Below the pieces are notes generated by a model. That model worked only from the letters and a program-made list of their open reading frames with translations. It was not told the origin of the DNA and ran no database searches. Positions 15,460 to 24,914 of a stretch of DNA of 38,424 nt are shown here, piece after piece. The first letter of the stretch is position 1; every line of letters starts with the position of its first letter. Both the position numbers and the translations under genes were made by a program. This stretch comes from Pseudomonas kielensis (GTDB lineage: Bacteria; Pseudomonadota; Gammaproteobacteria; Pseudomonadales; Pseudomonadaceae), in NCBI RefSeq assembly GCF_014236655.1, contig NZ_JACMYG010000040.1, positions 1 through 38,424 on the forward strand. The letters run 5' to 3'.

Positions 15460-18400
15460 TCATAGAAAATCCATCGTGCTCAGCTCTGCATAAGCATCCT
15501 GTACATCGCGGTCTGGCCAGTAGGTCAATGACAAGGTCGCGCCCTCGATGTTGTAGTGGCGAGACTCCAGCAGTAAGACAATCGCTCCCTGGATGTCCTT
15601 CACCGGCATGGGGCTGCCATCGGTCGAACGCACGGTGCGCAGGTTGACGCGGGGGGTGATGCTGTTTTCCTTGTAGTCAGGCTGCCTTGGTCGGGTTGAT
15701 GCCTTCAGTGCTGCGCGGCGCTCGCTGGCGGAGGTAAGGACAGGCGGGGGATTCCACTCGCCTTCCACGATCACCTCACCGCCTAGGGACTGGTTGCCAG
15801 TCTCGTCACCGCGGCGATGGATAGTCACCGCCCAGCGGTAGGCAGAGCGGGTCGCGTCGAAGTACGGCAGGGACACCCGGTACTCCAGGCATTGCTCGTA
15901 GACCGGGGCGCTGAGGCCCGGGATGAGACCGCCATCGTCAGGTGAACTGAGTCCGGTCAAACGCAGTCGGAAATGGATGCCCGCCCCAAGGCCGAGGGTT
16001 ATGGCATTGAGTTCGGCAATCGCGATGTGGGCCTGATCAGGTCTGATCCAATGAACCTTGGGGTTTTCGTTGGCGTTTCCGAAGTAACAGCGTTTTGCCC
16101 ATTGCTCGAAGGGGGTCGACTCTTTGCTTTTGGCCCATTGAGATATGCCATAAGCCAGCATGCCCAATGTAATTGCGATACCCAATGGCCCCATTAATGT
16201 GGTTGCCCGTGATGCCGCGGCAACAACACCAAAGAGTGCTCCAGCCCCGGAGAGCGTCATCGAAAAAAAGAATCCAATTGCGGCAGAAGTGTCTTTGCTA
16301 TGCCAGGTTCTATTAGCGGCCACCCCAGCCTGCATTACCTCAAATATCCCCGCAGCAGCCCCTATGACCGCCCCCGCTCTCGCGAGCACCCCCCCCGGCA
16401 TCCGCAGTTTTCTTGATAGCCGCCGCTCCCCGCACAGACAACCCCCCACTCATCAACACCCGACTCCCCCCTCTCGCCAATGCCCCACCCACCAACTCGA
16501 GCCCACCCCCCAACACCCCCAGGCTGCTGCCGTACAACGCCAACCGCGCTTCCAGGGACTTGTCCCCGACGACTCGCTCCGCTTCCTTGAGGTTCTTGTT
16601 CAAGGCGTCGTTGAGCAAATACATCCCGCCGAGCGCCAGCAGCATGTCGCCGCCAGCCGCACCGCGCAGGCCGGTGAAGCCGGTGCGTACCCACTGGGCG
16701 GCCTGTTTTGATGAGACTTTGAGCCCCTGCAACACTTGACGCGCCTTGGGGTCGAGGGTGCCCATGCCGACCCTGACATCCTGCAAGGCCGAGTGCGTGC
16801 TGTCAGTCAGTTGCGCCATGCCGCGCTGGGTTTCCTGCAGCAGGTTGGAAGCCTTGCCTTCGACCCAGACACTCACGGTGATGGTCAACGAGGCCAGTTT
16901 TGGATCGAGCAGTGCCAGGCTGAGCAAACCGCCCTGGATCAGCGGTCGGACTTTGCCGGTGACCTTGCGTGTTGTCGGGTCCCGGGTGCCCTTTTCCTCG
17001 AGGATGCTGTCCCAACTGCGGTCCATGGACGCGACGGCATTGTGCTGCAGGTTGCGCAGGTGCTCCGACTGCAGCGCGTAGTACTCGCTGAGCTTCATCT
17101 GCACCTGGAGCTCGGTGAGGTGCAGGCGGTTGTGCAACAGTTGGCTGGCACTGTTGACACGGGAAACCACGCGCCCTACAGCGGGACCGATGATCGGTTG
17201 CAGGCGGGCGCTGGCGGCATTCAGGGCGCCGAGCAGGTCGGCCATGGATTGTTTCAGATAGGCGCCCAGCAGGTACTCGCCCCGGTCGCTGGCGATCAGT
17301 TTGCTCAGGGCGCTGTAGAGCCGTTCGCTGTCGTTCCAGACAAGGCTGGCGTCGTCCTCGAAAGTCGGCAGCAGGTTGGCCAGCAGGGACTGGTCACGTA
17401 GCAACAGGGCGCGGTAGATCGGGCTCTGTGGATTGCTGAGCCACGCCCGCCAGAGCTGGGCGCTGGGGCCGCGCTCGTCGCCGTTGGGCGCCGGGGCTTC
17501 GCTGATGCCGCCACGCAAGCACAGCGCCATGGTGGTGGCGTAGGCCCGGCCCGAGGCGCCGACAGCACCGTCGTAGTCATGCTGTTCGATGCAGTTGAAG
17601 CGTGCCGTGCGACAGGCTGCGGCATAGGCCTCGGCGGATTGATCAATGAACTGCTGGTAGCGTTGCAGCCGTTTATCGTAGCCCTGCTGAAACCGTGCGC
17701 GCGCGGCTTCGTCGTAGCGCTGCTCCAGATTCTGATCGGACTCGACGGCCTGGTGGTCGATGATGCGCTGGCGTTCGACTCCAGGGTCTACAAACACCGG
17801 GGGGCCGTCACCGCTGGTGGGTTCGAAGGATGGGGTCTGCGCCTCTGCGCGGTCACGGTGCTGGGCGCGGATGGCCAACAGAATCTGCGAGGTTTGGTGC
17901 TGGTAGGCGCGTAGCGGATCTTCCAGCCATTGCTGGCGGGCATGAATCCAGGCGGTGCGCTGGGCGTTGTATTCCTGGACCAGGCCGAGGGTGTCATCGA
18001 GGACGAAGGCCAGCACCCCCTGCTGCAATTCATGGCGCGCGGTGATGTTACGCAGAAAACCTTTCAATGCCTGACGGCGCAGAGCACGAGGGTAGACACC
18101 GTGCACGCTGGGGAATTGTCCCGCCTGCAGCGACTGGTACTCCAGGACCCGCTCATCCACCTGCAGCGACTCTGCGGTCATGGCCAGGCCCAGGCTGGCC
18201 GGGTTGTCCCGTGCCTGGGCGAGGTCCAGCGCCTGGAAGCGGTGCGGAGCACGTCCGGCCTTATAGGCATCCAGCACATTGGTCGGCCAGGGATCACTGG
18301 CAAACGCCAACCAGGCTACGCGGTGCTCATGGGTGTCGATATTGAGGAACGAGGCCGGGGCGTCGTGATCGGCCGAGACACAGGTCGAGGCGAGCAAGGA

Positions 18401-18703
18401 CTCGTTTGCAGCTGGCGGCGTATAAGGATTGAACTGCCGTAAGTAGCCGTCAGGCGTGACCTGGTAGGCGTGCCAGATCGAGCGGTCGAGCAACACATAC
18501 AGGTAGCCCGCGCGCAGGGTACGCCAGCCCAGTCGGGTCGGAACCTGGCCATTCTCGGCGAGGAACGGATCGCCCGAGTAGTCTGGGACCAGGGCCTGGC
18601 GCAAGGGCAGGATCGGCAGGCCCTGGCGTTCGCAGGCCCGGCACTGGTCGGTGAGCAAACCGGTTTCCGAGACGACGATGGCCAGTTGTTCGCCGAGGGT
18701 CAT
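15460..18703 (-). pseudogene. T6SS effector, VasX/BTH_I2691-like, frameshifted at a G8 tract
   Basis: Two frames make one protein. The 5' part (18703-16340, 787 residues with a wrong tail) runs into the 3' part (ending at 15460) if one base is removed from eight consecutive G (plus-strand C run 16389-16396). Restored, it has about 1080 residues. The N-terminus has a Cys-rich start (Cys-Arg-Ala-Cys), Leu-Arg-Ala-Gly-Tyr-Leu-Tyr-Val-Leu and Tyr-Leu-Arg-Gln-Phe-Asn, typical of the VasX_N region as I know it. A long helical middle follows, then Gly/Ala-rich hydrophobic segments (about 680-900) resembling pore-forming toxins, then a soluble C-terminal domain of about 200 residues. No vgrG, PAAR or adaptor gene is adjacent. 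Two DUF6708 genes follow. The frameshift could be phase variation, true decay or a sequencing error. If real, the product lacks the later membrane segments. Confidence 0.75.
16389..16396 (-). repeat. Mononucleotide G8 tract at the effector frameshift
   Basis: Eight C on the plus strand are eight G in the effector reading direction. With seven G the frame continues through Ala-Asp-Ala-Gly-Gly-Val-Leu-Ala-Arg-Ala-Gly into the hydrophobic region. With eight it ends about 19 codons later. Such tracts are prone to slippage and to base-calling error. Confidence 0.8.
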
Positions 18704-18786
18704 TGGGCTTGCCGCCGAACGTCAGCATGAACAGATACCGCGACATCGGCGGCACAGGGGACGAAGAGGCGGGTCCGTTGTGACAT
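18700..18786 (-). CDS. Possible 28-residue upstream ORF coupled to the effector
   Basis: An ATG at 18786 follows a good AAGGAAAG site with a short spacer, whereas the effector ATG at 18703 has no clear site of its own. The small frame begins Met-Ser-Gln-Arg-Thr-Arg-Leu and its TGA overlaps the effector ATG (ATGA), so ribosomes could pass directly to the effector. I do not recognise the peptide. It may be only a translation leader, or the remains of a shortened upstream gene. Confidence 0.3.
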   Translation of the reverse strand: MSQRTRLFVPCAADVAVSVHADVRRQAQ

Positions 18787-18960
18787 GAGCTTTCCTTGTC
18801 TGAAGTGCCGAGCACCCTATGCAAGGAGTGGTGGAGGGATAAATCAGCTGTTTCGGTGTTGGGTGTAGGACGCGTCGGTTTTTGATGGCTGGCCCACGCC
18901 CAAGAACGCCCGGAGCTGGATGGCGGCCCCCCCTATATCCATATCCCTTGTCATGTCATC

Positions 18961-18981
18961 AGTTGTGCAAAGTTGTAACAG
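18961..18981 (-). promoter_or_regulatory. Candidate AruR box upstream of the aru operon
   Basis: Read on the minus strand it contains TTACAACTTT, two variable bases, ACAACT, matching the site at 12011-12031 at 18 of 21 positions. It lies about 175 bases before the first gene of the operon. The repeat-like TACAACT/CACAACT units suit an OmpR-type regulator. Assignment to AruR is inference. Confidence 0.45.
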
Positions 18982-19047
18982 CACACCCCTGGGCCAACCG
19001 TCACTCTTAAACAAATCCTTTAAATACAATCAGATAAGCATGTTTTT

Positions 19048-19062
19048 CCGCTGTTACAGCGG
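19048..19062. promoter_or_regulatory. 15-base palindrome before the aru operon
   Basis: CCGCTGTTACAGCGG has perfect 7-base arms around one central base, just upstream of the putative promoter. It could be an operator for a second regulator. No protein can be named. Confidence 0.35.
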
Positions 19063-19075
19063 ATTTGTCCAACGA

Positions 19076-19105
19076 TTGCCGCCTTGTTGAACACTCGTTT
19101 AGTAT
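19076..19105 (+). promoter_or_regulatory. Possible sigma-70 promoter of the aru operon
   Basis: TTGCCG (19076-19081) and TAGTAT (19100-19105) are 18 bases apart, placing transcription start about 45 bases before the ATG at 19156. The match is moderate only. Confidence 0.35.
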
Positions 19106-19155
19106 GGCCTCAAGTCGCAGCACCTCAGGCCAAACACAATAATTCGAGGATTCCC

Positions 19156-19947
19156 ATGACTACTGATTCTGCCGTGCTCAGCCAGGTTGAAGCCGGCGTT
19201 GCCTGGATCACCCTCAATCGCACCGCCCAGCGCAACGCGCTGGACATCCCGACCCTGAAATACCTGCACGCCTTGCTCGATGACTACAACGCCGATCCGC
19301 AGGTGCGGGTGGTGGTGTTGACCGGCAGTGGCCGCAGTTTCTGCGCCGGTGCCGACCTTGATGAGTGGGCCGCCGCCGAGGCCCGGGGGGCCCTGGAAAG
19401 CTACGGCTGGACCGAAACCGCCCACGCGCTGATGAACCGCCTGTACAGCCTGGAAAAACCCACCATTGCCGCCATCAACGGCACCGCCGTGGGCGCCGGG
19501 ATGGACCTGACCCTGTGCTGCGACCTGCGCATCGCCGGGCAATCGGCGCGCTTCAAGGCCGGCTACACCAGCATGGCTTACTCGCCCGATGCCGGTGCCA
19601 GCTGGCACTTGCCGCGCCTGATTGGCAGTGAGCAGGCCAAGCGCCTGTTGTTCCTCGACGAGCTGTGGGGCAGCGAGCGGGCCCTGGCCGCGGGGCTGGT
19701 GGGCGAAGTCTGCGCCGACGAGCAACTGCAAAGTGTCACGGCGCAACTGGCGACGCGCCTGGCCAATGGGCCGACCTTTGCTTTTGCCCAGACCAAGCAG
19801 CTCATGCGTGACGGCGCTGACCGCAGCCTGGCGCAACAACTCCAGGCTGAACTCGCCGCCGGCCTGCTGTGCGGGCGCAGTGAAGACGCCAGCGAAGCCC
19901 TGCGCGCCGTCGCCGAGAAACGCCCGGCGCGTTTTATCGGACGCTAA
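19156..19947 (+). CDS. Enoyl-CoA hydratase/isomerase (crotonase) family protein
   Basis: This 263-residue crotonase has oxyanion-hole segments Ser-Phe-Cys-Ala-Gly-Ala-Asp-Leu (about 73-80) and Asn-Gly-Thr-Ala-Val-Gly-Ala-Gly-Met-Asp. The catalytic region reads Ser-Pro-Asp-Ala-Gly-Ala-Ser-Trp, with Asp where classical hydratases have Glu. This resembles the PaaG-type isomerase branch, so isomerisation of a CoA ester is as likely as hydration. The frame reaches 19084, but the ATG at 19156 follows GAGGA and fits the family length. It is the first gene of the aru operon, in the place of PA4980 as I recall it in P. aeruginosa. Its role in arginine catabolism is unknown. Confidence 0.85.
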   Translation: MTTDSAVLSQVEAGVAWITLNRTAQRNALDIPTLKYLHALLDDYNADPQVRVVVLTGSGRSFCAGADLDEWAAAEARGALESYGWTETAHALMNRLYSLEKPTIAAINGTAVGAGMDLTLCCDLRIAGQSARFKAGYTSMAYSPDAGASWHLPRLIGSEQAKRLLFLDELWGSERALAAGLVGEVCADEQLQSVTAQLATRLANGPTFAFAQTKQLMRDGADRSLAQQLQAELAAGLLCGRSEDASEALRAVAEKRPARFIGR

Positions 19948-19986
19948 TGCACCACCTCAATCAGCACACGAACAACAGGTAGCCGC

Positions 19987-21147
19987 ATGAATTTCCAACT
20001 GACCCAAGAACAAGAAATGTTGGTGGACGCCGTACGCAGCTTTGTCACCAAGGAACTGCTGCCCTATGAAGAGGCGGTGGACCGCGCCGACGAAGTATCG
20101 CCCGAGCTGGCGGCGCAGATTCGCGGCAAGGCGATCGCTGCCGGCTTCTATGCGTTCAACATGCCGGAAGAGGTGGGCGGTGGTGGCCTGGACTACTTGT
20201 CCCAGGCGCTGATCGAGCGTGAACTGTCCAAGGTCTCCTGGGCGCTGCACGTGTTCGTCGCACGGCCCTCGAAAATCCTCATGGCGTGCACCGGCGAGCA
20301 GATCAACGACTACCTGTTGCCGTGCATCCAGGGCGAAAAAATCGACTGCTTCGCCCTCACCGAGCCGGGTGCCGGCTCCGATGCCAACTCGATCAAGACC
20401 CGCGCAGTGCGAGACGGCGACGACTTCGTGCTCAACGGCAGCAAGCACTTCATCAGCCACGCCGGGCACGCCGACTTTGCCATCGTGTTTGCCGTGACCG
20501 ACACCTACGAGCACAACGGCCGCATGCGCAACGCCGTGACGTCGTTCCTGGTGGACCGCAATACCCCAGGCATGACCATCCGCCGCGGCCCGAAATGCGT
20601 GAGCAACCGTGGCTACCACACCTTCGAGATGTTCTTCGACGACTGCCGCGTGCCCGCCTCCAAGGTGCTGGGTGAAGTCGGCAAGGGCTGGGACGTGGCC
20701 AACGCCTGGTTGACCGCCGGGCGGGTGATGGTGGCCGCCAACTGCGTCGGCCAGGCGCAACGGGCGCTGGACGTCTCGCTGCAATGGGCCGCCGACCGCA
20801 AACAGTTTGGCCAGCCGATCGGCACCTACCAGGGCATCTCGTTCAAGTTGGCGGACATGGCCACGCAGATCCGCGCGGCCGAGTTGTTGACCCTGCACAC
20901 CGCCTGGAAAATGGACCAGGGCAGCATGACCGATGGCGAAGCCGGCATGGCCAAACTGTTCGCCAGCGAAACCCTGGGCAAGGTCGCCGACGAGGCGGTC
21001 CAGATCTTCGGTGGCATGGGCCTGATGGATGAGTGCGTGGTCGAGCGCATCTGGCGCAACGCGCGGATCGAGCGGGTCTGGGAAGGCACCTCGGAAATCC
21101 AGCGGCACATCATTTCCCGCGAGCTGCTGCGGCCGCTGCTGCGCTGA
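19987..21147 (+). CDS. Acyl-CoA dehydrogenase
   Basis: This 386-residue flavoprotein has the standard three-part fold: helical N-terminus, a middle beta domain with Ala-Leu-Thr-Glu-Pro-Gly-Ala-Gly-Ser-Asp, and a helical C-terminus with Arg-Lys-Gln-Phe-Gly. The catalytic base is Glu366 in Trp-Glu-Gly-Thr-Ser-Glu-Ile-Gln, the short-chain acyl-CoA dehydrogenase position. It would introduce an alpha-beta double bond into a CoA thioester, passing electrons to ETF. It lies 39 bases after the crotonase gene and 19 before the acyl-CoA synthetase gene, making a compact CoA module within the aru operon. The substrate is unknown; a guanidinobutyryl-CoA-like ester is a hypothesis. Confidence 0.9.
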   Translation: MNFQLTQEQEMLVDAVRSFVTKELLPYEEAVDRADEVSPELAAQIRGKAIAAGFYAFNMPEEVGGGGLDYLSQALIERELSKVSWALHVFVARPSKILMACTGEQINDYLLPCIQGEKIDCFALTEPGAGSDANSIKTRAVRDGDDFVLNGSKHFISHAGHADFAIVFAVTDTYEHNGRMRNAVTSFLVDRNTPGMTIRRGPKCVSNRGYHTFEMFFDDCRVPASKVLGEVGKGWDVANAWLTAGRVMVAANCVGQAQRALDVSLQWAADRKQFGQPIGTYQGISFKLADMATQIRAAELLTLHTAWKMDQGSMTDGEAGMAKLFASETLGKVADEAVQIFGGMGLMDECVVERIWRNARIERVWEGTSEIQRHIISRELLRPLLR

Positions 21148-21166
21148 TCGGTCCCGGAGAACCCCC

Positions 21167-23266
21167 ATGTCCCTGACGATTCGAGACAACCTCAAGCGCC
21201 TGCTTGCCCCACGCCACGTCGCCTTTGTCGGCGGGCGCAGCATGGCCCGTGCCCTCAAGCGCTGCGCCGACGGCGGTTATGCCGGCCAGATGTGGCTGGT
21301 CAACCCGCAACACGACGAACTGGAAGGCGTGCCGTGCGTGCGCCAGATCAGCGATCTACCCTGCGGGCCGGACGCGGTGTTCATTGCCACCAACCGTGAG
21401 CTGACCCTGGCCTGCGTCCGCGAGCTGGCCGCCAAGGGCGCGGGCGGGGCGATCTGCTACGCCTCCGGTTTTGCCGAGACCGGCGCCGAGGGCCAGGCCC
21501 TGCAACAACAACTGCTCGAGGCCGCCGGCGACATGGCCTTGCTCGGCCCCAACTGCTATGGCTTGCTCGACTACCTGCACAGCTGCGCGCTGTGGCCGGT
21601 GGCCCATGGCGGCAAGGCGGTGGAGCGGGGCGTGGCCGTGCTGACCCAAAGTGGCAACTTCGCCTACAACCTGTCGATGAGTGATCGCTCGCTGCCAGTG
21701 GCCTACATGGCGTCGGTGGGCAACCAGGCGCAACTGGGTGTGGCGGAGTTGATGGACGTGTTGCTCGACGAACCGCGCGTCACCGCCATCGGCCTGCACC
21801 TGGAAGGCCTGAAGAACGTCCCGGCCTTTGCCCGTGCCGCGCACAAGGCGCTGGAGCAGGGCATCCCGGTCATCGTCCTGAAAACCGGGGTGTCGCAGAT
21901 CGGCGCCGAATTGGCACTCAGTCACACCAGCTCGCTGTCCGGCTCCGATGCCTTGTACGACGCGCTGTTTGCGCGCCTGGGGGTGATTCGGGTGAGTGGC
22001 CCGGTGAGTTTCGTCGAGACCCTGAAAGCGGCGGCCTGCGGCAGGTTGCCTAGCGGCAACAGCCTGATTGCGCTGGCCTGCTCCGGCGGCGATGCCGGGC
22101 TGATCGCCGACTACGCCGAACGCAACGAGCTGCGCCTGCCCAAACTCGACGCCGAGCAAACCGCCGAGCTGGCACAGGTCCTGCCCAGCTACGCCAACCT
22201 GGTCAATCCGCTGGACTTCACCACTGCCATCTGGGGCGATGGCGAGGCCCTCAATCGCATGCTCGACAGCGCCCTGCGCACCGAAGCCGACGCGGCCATG
22301 CTGGTGCTCGATTACCCCGCCCAGTTCACCGGCGAACGCAAGGAGTGCGACCTGTTGCTGGAGCTGTACTGCCAGGCACTGGTGCGTCACGGCAAGACAG
22401 GCTTCGTCACCTCGGCCTTTCCCGAACTGCTGCCAGCCCATGCCCGTGAGCGCTTGCATGCCCAGGGCGTAGCCGCCTTGCAGGGCGTGGAAGACGGCCT
22501 GGCCGCCTGGGGCCGGATCGCTGGTTATCAGGCCAATCGCCAGGCCCTGCTGGCCCTGGGTGAGTCGGCGCTGGTGCCGCTCTGCCCACAGCCGCTGGCG
22601 GGGACGGGGTGGCTGCTCAATGAATGGGACTCCAAGCAGGCACTGCGGGCCTTTGGCCTGCCGGTACCCAATGGCGTGCGCAGCACCGTAGCGCAGGCCC
22701 TCGAGGATGCCCAACGCCTGGGTTACCCCCTGGTGCTCAAGGCGCTCAGCGCCGAGTTGCCGCACAAGACCGAGGCCGGTGCCGTGGCGCTCAACCTCAA
22801 GGATGCCGTCGCCCTGACCGCGGCCCTGGGCAACATGGCGAACAGCATCGGCGCCTACGCCCCCGGCGTGGCCTTCGACCAGGTGCTGCTGGAACCCATG
22901 GCCAGCGCGCCGCTGGCAGAGTTGATTGTCGGCATCAAGCGCGAAAACGACTTTTGCCTGGCGTTGGTGATCGGTGCTGGCGGGGTCCTGGTGGAACTGC
23001 TCAAGGACAGTCGCAGCCTGCTGCTGCCGACCACCGAAGGGGCGATTCGCAATGCCCTGCTGAGTTTGCGCAGTACCGCCTTGCTCCAGGGCTTTCGCGG
23101 CCGTGCGCCGGCGGACCTCGAGGCACTGGTGGCCGCGATCCGCGCGGTGGCCGACTACGCCTGCGAAAACGCCGGGCAGTTGCTGGAGCTCGATGTCAAC
23201 CCATTGTTGGTCGGTGCCCAGGGCACGACCGCGGTCGATGCGTTGATTCGCATCGGCCATGCGTGA
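21167..23266 (+). CDS. ADP-forming acyl-CoA synthetase (acetate-CoA ligase type, single chain)
   Basis: This 699-residue protein has a CoA-binding Rossmann domain (about 8-140, with His-Val-Ala-Phe-Val-Gly-Gly), succinyl-CoA-ligase-like domains with the phospho-histidine motif Leu-Ser-His-Thr-Ser-Ser-Leu-Ser-Gly-Ser-Asp (about 247-257), and a C-terminal ATP-grasp domain (about 480-699). This is the NDP-forming acyl-CoA synthetase arrangement, which activates a carboxylic acid with ATP and CoA, giving ADP and phosphate. The ATG at 21167 follows CGGAGA; a longer frame overlapping the dehydrogenase gene is not needed. As part of the aru operon it could activate a pathway acid such as 4-guanidinobutyrate. 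That is inference. Confidence 0.88.
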   Translation: MSLTIRDNLKRLLAPRHVAFVGGRSMARALKRCADGGYAGQMWLVNPQHDELEGVPCVRQISDLPCGPDAVFIATNRELTLACVRELAAKGAGGAICYASGFAETGAEGQALQQQLLEAAGDMALLGPNCYGLLDYLHSCALWPVAHGGKAVERGVAVLTQSGNFAYNLSMSDRSLPVAYMASVGNQAQLGVAELMDVLLDEPRVTAIGLHLEGLKNVPAFARAAHKALEQGIPVIVLKTGVSQIGAELALSHTSSLSGSDALYDALFARLGVIRVSGPVSFVETLKAAACGRLPSGNSLIALACSGGDAGLIADYAERNELRLPKLDAEQTAELAQVLPSYANLVNPLDFTTAIWGDGEALNRMLDSALRTEADAAMLVLDYPAQFTGERKECDLLLELYCQALVRHGKTGFVTSAFPELLPAHARERLHAQGVAALQGVEDGLAAWGRIAGYQANRQALLALGESALVPLCPQPLAGTGWLLNEWDSKQALRAFGLPVPNGVRSTVAQALEDAQRLGYPLVLKALSAELPHKTEAGAVALNLKDAVALTAALGNMANSIGAYAPGVAFDQVLLEPMASAPLAELIVGIKRENDFCLALVIGAGGVLVELLKDSRSLLLPTTEGAIRNALLSLRSTALLQGFRGRAPADLEALVAAIRAVADYACENAGQLLELDVNPLLVGAQGTTAVDALIRIGHA

Positions 23267-23276
23267 GGACAAACAC

Positions 23277-24884
23277 ATGCACACCACACCTTTGACCGGT
23301 GGCCAGGCCCTGGTTCGCCTGCTGGCCAACTACGGCGTCGACACCGTGTTCGGCATTCCCGGGGTACACACCCTCGAGCTGTACCGAGGCCTGCCCGGCA
23401 GCGGCATCCGCCACGTTTTGACCCGGCATGAACAAGGCGCCAGCTTCATGGCCGACGGCTACGCGCGGGTCAGCGGCAAACCGGGGGTCTGCTTTATCAT
23501 CACCGGCCCCGGGGTAACCAATGCCGCCACCGGTATCGGCCAGGCCTATGCCGACTCGATCCCGATGCTGGTGATTTCCAGCGTCAACCACACCGCCAGC
23601 CTGGGCAAGGGCTGGGGCTGCCTGCACGAAACCCAGGACCAGCGCGCCATGACCGCGCCGATCACCGCGTTCTCGGCCGTGGCCTTGAGCACTGACGACC
23701 TGCCGCAATTGATTGCCCGCGCCTACGCGGTCTTCGACAGTGAACGCCCACGGCCGGTACACATTTCCGTGCCGTTGGACGTACTCTCGGCACCGGTGTC
23801 CCGCGACTGGAGCCAGGACGTGGTGGTACGCCCCGGACGTGGCGCCGCGTGTGCCAGCGCGCTGGACCAGGCAGTGAGCAAATTGAACGACGCCAAACGG
23901 CCGATGATCATCGCCGGGGGCGGCGCCCTGGAGGCGGGCGCGCAACTGCAGCAACTCAGCACCCGCCTGGCCGCGCCGCTGTTCACCAGCGTCGCCGGCA
24001 AGGGCCTGTTGCCGCCGCAGGCCGCACTCAACGCCGGTTCCTCGCTCTGTGTGGAGCCGGGTTGGCAACTGATCGCCGAGGCCGACGTGGTACTGGCGGT
24101 GGGCACGGAAATGGCTGACACCGACTTCTGGCGCGAGCGTTTGCCCCTGAATGCCGAGCTGCTGCGAGTCGACATCGACCCGCGCAAGTTCAACGACTTC
24201 TACCCCTGTGCCGTGGCCTTGCACGGCGATGCCCGGCAAACCCTGGACGGCTTGCTCGAACGCCTGCCGGCCGGCCCCCGCGACGCGAGCGCGGCGATTG
24301 CCGCTGTCGCCACCTTGCGCGAAGCGGTGCAGGCCGGTCACGGCCCGTTGCAGTCGATCCACCAGGCCATTTTGCAGCGCATTGGCGCTGAACTGCCGGA
24401 CAACGCTTTTATCAGCACCGACATGACCCAGCTGGCCTACACCGGCAACTACGCATTCGACAGCCTGGCCCCGCGCAGTTGGTTGCACCCCACGGGCTAC
24501 GGCACCCTGGGGTATGGCTTGCCCGCCGGGATCGGCGCCAAGTTCGGCGCACCACAGCGCCCGGGCCTGGTGCTGGTGGGCGACGGTGGTTTCCTCTACA
24601 CCGCCCAGGAGCTGGCGACCGCCGTCGAAGAACTGGACAGCCCGCTGGTGGTGCTGCTGTGGAACAACGACGCCCTGGGCCAGATCCGCGACGACATGCA
24701 GAGCCTGGACATCGAGCCGATTGGCGTGCTGCCGCGCAATCCGGACTTTGCCGCCCTCGGCCGTGCGTTCGGCTGCACCGTCAGCCAGCCCCAGAGCCTG
24801 GCCGAACTGCAGACCGATTTGCGCCACGGCTTCAAACGCAACGGCGTCACCCTGATCGAGCTCAAGCATGCCTGCGCTCATTGA
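23277..24884 (+). CDS. aruI: AruI, 2-ketoarginine decarboxylase (thiamine diphosphate enzyme)
   Basis: This 535-residue protein is of the acetolactate-synthase/pyruvate-decarboxylase family. It has catalytic Glu52 in Arg-His-Glu-Gln-Gly-Ala, the central TPP_enzyme_M domain, and the cofactor motif Gly435-Asp436-Gly437 with Trp-Asn-Asn about 25 residues later. AruI converts 2-ketoarginine (5-guanidino-2-oxopentanoate) to 4-guanidinobutyraldehyde and CO2. The name rests on the family plus the adjacent aruH and aruRS. The ATG at 23277 follows GAGGA at good spacing; a frame from 23259 would overlap the previous gene. The ThDP fold alone cannot exclude another 2-keto acid. Confidence 0.88.
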   Translation: MHTTPLTGGQALVRLLANYGVDTVFGIPGVHTLELYRGLPGSGIRHVLTRHEQGASFMADGYARVSGKPGVCFIITGPGVTNAATGIGQAYADSIPMLVISSVNHTASLGKGWGCLHETQDQRAMTAPITAFSAVALSTDDLPQLIARAYAVFDSERPRPVHISVPLDVLSAPVSRDWSQDVVVRPGRGAACASALDQAVSKLNDAKRPMIIAGGGALEAGAQLQQLSTRLAAPLFTSVAGKGLLPPQAALNAGSSLCVEPGWQLIAEADVVLAVGTEMADTDFWRERLPLNAELLRVDIDPRKFNDFYPCAVALHGDARQTLDGLLERLPAGPRDASAAIAAVATLREAVQAGHGPLQSIHQAILQRIGAELPDNAFISTDMTQLAYTGNYAFDSLAPRSWLHPTGYGTLGYGLPAGIGAKFGAPQRPGLVLVGDGGFLYTAQELATAVEELDSPLVVLLWNNDALGQIRDDMQSLDIEPIGVLPRNPDFAALGRAFGCTVSQPQSLAELQTDLRHGFKRNGVTLIELKHACAH

Positions 24885-24914
24885 ATTGATGGACTGTTTG
24901 ACGGAGGCAGCACC

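Larger units (their letters stand above)
18787..19155. other. Intergenic region between the divergent effector module and aru operon
   Basis: About 370 bases with no convincing gene. It holds the candidate AruR box (18961-18981), a 15-base palindrome (19048-19062) and a possible promoter (19076-19105) for the aru operon. The minus-strand part must carry the effector promoter, but I see no strong match there. Confidence 0.6.

Noticed and set aside
18844..19029. 61-codon minus-strand frame in the 18787-19155 gap
   Set aside because: It starts with TTG, has no convincing ribosome-binding site and no recognisable family, and covers the candidate AruR box.
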